Below are positions 59,531 to 64,000 of a DNA stretch of 64,000 bases, one piece after another. The stretch's first letter is position 1, and every line of letters begins with the position of its first letter. Origin of the DNA: Phaeotremella fagi. Taxonomy: Eukaryota; Basidiomycota; Tremellomycetes; Tremellales; Phaeotremellaceae. The notes under the pieces were generated by a model. The model saw only the letters and a program-made list of their open reading frames with translations. It did not search any database and was not told the origin of the DNA. The position numbers and the translations under genes were made by a program. The DNA lies in contig BCHU01000002.1 in assembly GCA_001599715.1 (NCBI GenBank), forward strand, positions 1,116,001-1,180,000, written 5' to 3'.

Positions 59531-62500
59531 TCAGAACTCAGGTCGACGATTCCTCTCCCACCATCGCTGTTTTAAAGTCTGATTCACAGGGGCCTATTGA
59601 AGCTCAGTTTCGAAGAAACAAAAAACCCATCTGAACTGAACCAACAAACGACTCACCTCAAAATCATCGACTTCACTCGGAGGACCTAATCTCATTTCAC
59701 TCAGTTCCTGTGATTCTTGTAATCTAAATCAAACTCTCTTAGTGTTATATCCAAAGATAATCTGAAATGGACTCACGCAAACGCATGTTGAGCACCTCTA
59801 GATGCTAATGTCTGAATCACGAAATCGATATCTGCATCCAAATGAGCCGCAGCTGTCGGAAAGGTAGGTATTGTGAGTCTGGGCTTGTGACTATCACCTA
59901 TCATGACATACCGAATTCATCTCCCAAATGTTTTAATCGTTTATTCTCTCTGATCAAGGTCCTGCCAACTCCCACCCACAGCCTGAGGTGTTCGTTAGAT
60001 CTCTATTCAGCTATCTCGTACCATACTTACACCAAAATGAATAAGCCTAAATCGCCAATATCCTATGTGGTGTTAGCTGTTAGACACATTCCAAGATCAA
60101 AATCATGACGCACCGATGAACCTAACAACCTCATTACACCGACCAATCTCGTAGCTCGGTTTAAAGACGCATCGTTAGGACCTCGATAATCGTTGGTATC
60201 GTATAACCACATTTCTGCAGTTCCTAACATGAATTGCTAAACAGGTTGTCCAGTTAGCTCCGGTTTTTGTCCACTCAATATAACTCATTTCATGACCACT
60301 TACCAAAACTGCCGTTCTAGCAGTAACACTTCTAACCCCATCAACCGAAACCGTAGATTTCAAATCAGTAGGTAAATTAGCTGTAAATCTTCTGATTGCC
60401 AGTTCGACATTGCGATGTTCATCATGCGAAGGAGATTGTGAACCATTGGTGTGAGTATCTGAAGGTGGAGTGATAGAAGCTGATGGCGATTGTGAAGAAG
60501 ATTGATTGTCATAATTTGGACTTGATTTCGATGAGATGTACGCAGAAGCTCTTGATGTTGGTAGATTAAATGCTTTGTAGAGAATTGAGACGGCTTTGAC
60601 GATATAGGTTCTAAGGGGTTTTAGTTTTGTTTGTTGGAAGGAGACATACAGATCACAAGTTTGTGTTTGGAATCGAGCATTAGGTTCGATCGGATAAGGA
60701 TCATTTATTCTTTCATCGTTGAATCCAAGAAGGGGATCATTCTTGAAACTTCATGTTAGTGCAAGTCAATGTCAAAAGATGTTTAGAGACTTACGTTTTC
60801 ATATTCAGACCAAGGTCTAGGTAGAGGTGTGGTTATCGTTGATAAATTCATGTTGGATGGTATACTAGCAGCTATAGCGCAAGTATGATCGACGAGAAAT
60901 GCGGCCCAACTGCAAGAGATTATATTCTCAGCAAATGTCTAGATCGAACAGAGTAAAGTGCGATGACCTACAATGCGTAGATTCTTTCACCGAGTTCAAT
61001 TTGAGATTGAACAGGTGGACAATACTGGATACGTTGACGTCGAACATGAGGGAAATTTTTCGTAGTGGGGAAGAACTTGGATGAAGGAATGATCTCCAAG
61101 GACATAGTTTGAGCCATCCTACAGTTAACCAAATAGAATATCAGTCACACAATCATCAATCAGCATGGACTGAAACTGACTTGACCGCCTTAGTAGCATT
61201 AACAATAGCCTATGGAAAACTCAGTAAAATCTCGGTAAACATCATCAGACATACCTCAGCATCTCTCAATGCACCCCAATACCACCCAGAAAGTAAAATC
61301 ATAGCTCTCATCATGTCAAACATGAAAATCGGTAAAAGCAATTTATCCGATTTGAAAGAAAGAGCAATAGCTTTTTCAGCCAAGTCAACGAATCTGTCTT
61401 GATCCGCGATATGACTGGGTAGTTTTGAAGCTTGACCTACCAAGGCGTACTACGTGGAAGTATATGATCAGTGAACATCATTATGAAGAAAGAGGATATG
61501 TAGATGAAAATCTGTGATATATGTTCTAACTTACCATTGCATAGATTAACGCTGGATGAGGTCGATCAAGTGAGTTCATACTATCAAGTCTTTCGTAGAA
61601 AGTTTTGATATGCATTTCCAAACCGAAAACCCGTTGATTACTGAAATACAACCATAACCTAAAAGTTTTGATGAGTACAGTAGGATGAATGGAGATGGAG
61701 ATGATCAGACCTCTTAAGGAAAGACTCACAAATTATGATCAATCAGAACATCGTTAGATGTAAGGTTTTGATTCAACAAAGTCGGTTGATTCAATCCAAT
61801 GTCCAAGTTGAAAACATCGTTAACGTTAAAGGTAGTATTCGGAATCCCTGTAGCTCCGACCCCATTCCCAGAACCAGAGCCAGTACCAACCCCAACCGCA
61901 CGGATAGCATCATCGTTGATAGCTGACCCACTTCCCTCACCGTTACCATTATTCAACAACCAATCGAAATCATGATCGTTCCAATCAAGCGGTAAACTCT
62001 GATCAACCTGATGAGAGACCAATGGGAAATAACCAGTCAAACTTAGATTGTTATACCAATCATGACTTAGAGCATTCGAGTTAGTATGTGAACTGGAACT
62101 GGAGGTGGTAGGTATGAAAGGTGAAGAATCGTTTTTGATCGATAGAGATGCAGGTGAAATCGTTGTAGGTGTTGACCCAATAACAGATGTCGAAGGGGTG
62201 AGAGAAAGATTTTGAACTTGATTAATGGTACCGATAACGTTCTCCTCATCTTCTTCAGCTAGTTCAAGTTCATGATCAGAGACATGTGATGCTTTGTATT
62301 ATTGAGATTAACGCTTACGAGGTCGTTTGTATGTACAAGTTCTTGAATGTTTCACACAATTCGCACAAGCTGGTCGTTGAGCTGGACACCTCTTTGATGT
62401 ATTGCATTAGTCTCAATGATGACTTAAAATGGGTGACTCACTACTTTACGAGCTTTACAATTCGTACATGCGTCTCCCCTATTCCATCGTTAATTGATCA

Positions 62501-62630
62501 ACAGTCTACCGAAGTGAGTGCTGATGGTGAACATACCTAGCTAAAGGACCTGTAATGATGGTCAATCAAGTGTAACAGGTATTAAATAGATGGTGAAAGT
62601 CTACTTACGATGTCTTCTTGGTAAAGCCAT
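59531..62630 (-). CDS. Zn2Cys6 transcription factor
   Basis: Third zinc-cluster regulator in the window. Starts MALPRRHR; the cluster is complete over two introns: GDACTNCKARK then RCPAQRPACANCVKHSRTC, followed by TYKRPRKR, spacing C-x2-C-x6-C-x6-C-x2-C-x6-C. A Ser/Thr-rich and Gly/Asn-rich linker follows (GVGTGSGSGNGVGATGI). The middle-homology region has LWLYFSNQRVFGLEMHIKTF, YALVGQASKLPSHIADQDRF, FDMMRAMILLSGWYWGALRD, and RRQRIQYCPPVQSQIELGER. Further C-terminal segments are LGFNDERINDPYPIEP and IRRFTANLPTDLKSTVSVDG; it ends RWWERNRRPEF. The region with SIPSNMNLSTITTPLPRPWS is typical of the family's ligand-region. About nine exons; joins in 59640-60240 are approximate. Confidence 0.82.
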
Positions 62631-62908
62631 GATGCAAAGTAGATGTTGTTTGTACGAATGAACTGAAAAGGATCAGTTAGTTGAAAGAGATAAAGTGATT
62701 AAATAGCTTTGCATAGCATTTTTGTAATAGCTCAAGTTAAGTTTACTGTACCAGTCGTAACTACCCCAACTGACCCTTATGACTAACTCGACGGTGGATC
62801 TTCTCTCGGCATTCCACTAAAAATAACATATGAGGCATCCCACCAAACTCCATGCATTGACAATGAAGAATCGTATGTACAAAGTAAAATAATCCATCAA
62901 CCACTAAG

Positions 62909-64000
62909 TTAACTACTAACACTCAATTCCTTTTCCTTACCCTCCCCAACTCCAGGTTTGAATTCACCGACAGTAGGATCCAAAGGTTTCACCGTCGTCG
63001 TCGAATTGACACCGAATTTCTTACTTAAATTCATTCCACCACCTATAGAAGTACCACTCGTAGGTGAGATAGTTTTGTTATAAGATCCAAAAGTTTTCGT
63101 TGTCGTTGGTCTACCACCGAAGCTTCCTGGTTTAGGTCTAGACGATGGATGTGAGAATTTACAATCGACTGTCAAGGTTTCATCAGATTAATTTTCGAAT
63201 CTTATTTTATTTTAAAATTAGAATTTTTGAATGATGCACTTACCCCTCGTACATATCTCTGCGTATCTGCATTGTTTCACATTACTATCATCCAACATTC
63301 CATCCATTCTTCCTGATGTCCCAACGATCTCGATCTCAATATCATCATCCGAACTAGGAGCAGCTGGTATCGAAGGTTTTGAAGTTACAGCTTTGTTTTT
63401 GGCAGCCGTAAGCGCAGGTGGTGGGATCGGATTTCCTTCCGCATCTTCATGTTTGAATGGACATGAAGGGTTATTACAGTTCTGAAATTTACATAACAAT
63501 CGGTTTGGTCCTGCAGTTTCACCTAACTCAAATGTTTAATGAAGTGTACTAACCAACGACGAAAGGGACTCACCATAAACAGCAGCAGGACTAACATGAC
63601 TCTTGATACATTCAGCGTCTTTACACTCTTTCCCTTGTTCACAAGCTTCTTCACTTAAAACCATTCCAGTTTTCTCATCAGAAACAGGACTTGGATGACT
63701 ATAAATACATCTTGAATTCGAACATCCAAAAGAGTATTTACAAAGCGCCGTCGAACTGGGTTTATCAGGTATTGGACCTGGAGTTGTAGATTTCGGTGGA
63801 ATAGATGATACAGCATGATTACCGAGTTTAGTTCCTGGCGGTAATTTCAACGGTGCAGGGGGTCTAGTCGTTGGTCGAACGGGTTGAGGAGTAGGTGCTG
63901 GTGCTGCAGCTTGTCTATCCCGTTCCTAAGAATATGTCAGAACATTGCAAGATATTTGGTTGAAATCGAATCATCTTACAGCAGCCATTTGTTGAACCAT
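62909..64000 (-). CDS. NAB2: Nab2-like poly(A)-RNA-binding CCCH zinc-finger protein (5' partial)
   Basis: Nuclear poly(A)-binding protein controlling tail length and mRNA export. Only the C-terminal part is visible. Tandem CCCH fingers: CKYSFGCSNSRCIYSH, CEQGKECKDAECIKSH, CKFQNCNNPSCPFKH, and CRYAEICTRG joined to DCKFSHPS across an intron, with spacing C-x4-5-C-x4-C-x3-H as in Nab2/ZC3H14. Pro-rich linkers lie between and before them (RPTTRPPAPLKLPPGTKLG). The tail is Ser/Gly-rich and ends EGKEKELSVSS. An ATG lies exactly at the right edge (63998-64000, MVQQMAA), but Nab2 normally has an N-terminal PWI-like domain, so the gene probably continues beyond the window. Confidence 0.85.

Overview
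This is a 64 kb window of fungal nuclear DNA, most likely from a yeast-like basidiomycete of the class Tremellomycetes. The evidence is the gene structure. Almost every gene is cut by several very short introns (about 45-75 nt) with GTRAGT donors, CTRAY-like branch regions close to the acceptor, and intergenic gaps of only a few hundred bases. The protein families fit too: Svf1, Dap1, Ssb-type Hsp70, Rvs167, RTA1-like, DUF7729-like and Zn2Cys6 regulators. No rRNA, tRNA, transposon or CRISPR array was recognised.

Left part (1-13.4 kb): a 5'-truncated GCN5 acetyltransferase; a small acidic six-exon orphan; a doubtful small ORF on the other strand; SVF1; SGT2 (tail-anchored protein delivery); a DUF7729-like GPI-type surface protein; SNF4 (AMPK gamma); and a large coiled-coil protein with an Arg/Asp repeat block.

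13.9-20.7 kb looks like an accessory metabolic cluster. A divergent argininosuccinate-lyase-superfamily enzyme is transcribed head-to-head with an allantoate/pantothenate-type MFS permease, and a Zn2Cys6 regulator follows. The shared 392-bp promoter carries TATA boxes facing both ways, a perfect 12-bp palindrome and a duplicated GTCCGCC-containing 11-mer. This is the best candidate in the window for an undescribed catabolic system.

20.9-47.1 kb is mostly housekeeping: the BAR-SH3 protein RVS167, an unrecognised protein, a 2-oxoglutarate/Fe(II) dioxygenase, a membrane protein with a long cytosolic tail, mitochondrial LETM1/MDM38 head-to-head with the haem protein DAP1, a NOX-type NADPH oxidase, the ribosome-associated Hsp70 SSB (with a 13-nt micro-exon), a chromodomain protein, an amidohydrolase, the MBOAT acyltransferase ALE1 and the U5 snRNP factor AAR2.

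47.2-64 kb holds a steroid-5-alpha-reductase-like enzyme, a large Gln/Pro-rich Zn2Cys6 factor behind a 2.1 kb gene-free region, an RTA1-like membrane protein with a six-cysteine run, an unrecognised secreted protein, a third Zn2Cys6 factor, and the 3' part of a NAB2-like CCCH zinc-finger protein that runs off the right edge. Exon boundaries were read by eye from splice consensus and protein continuity. Coordinates give the span from start to stop codon, introns included.
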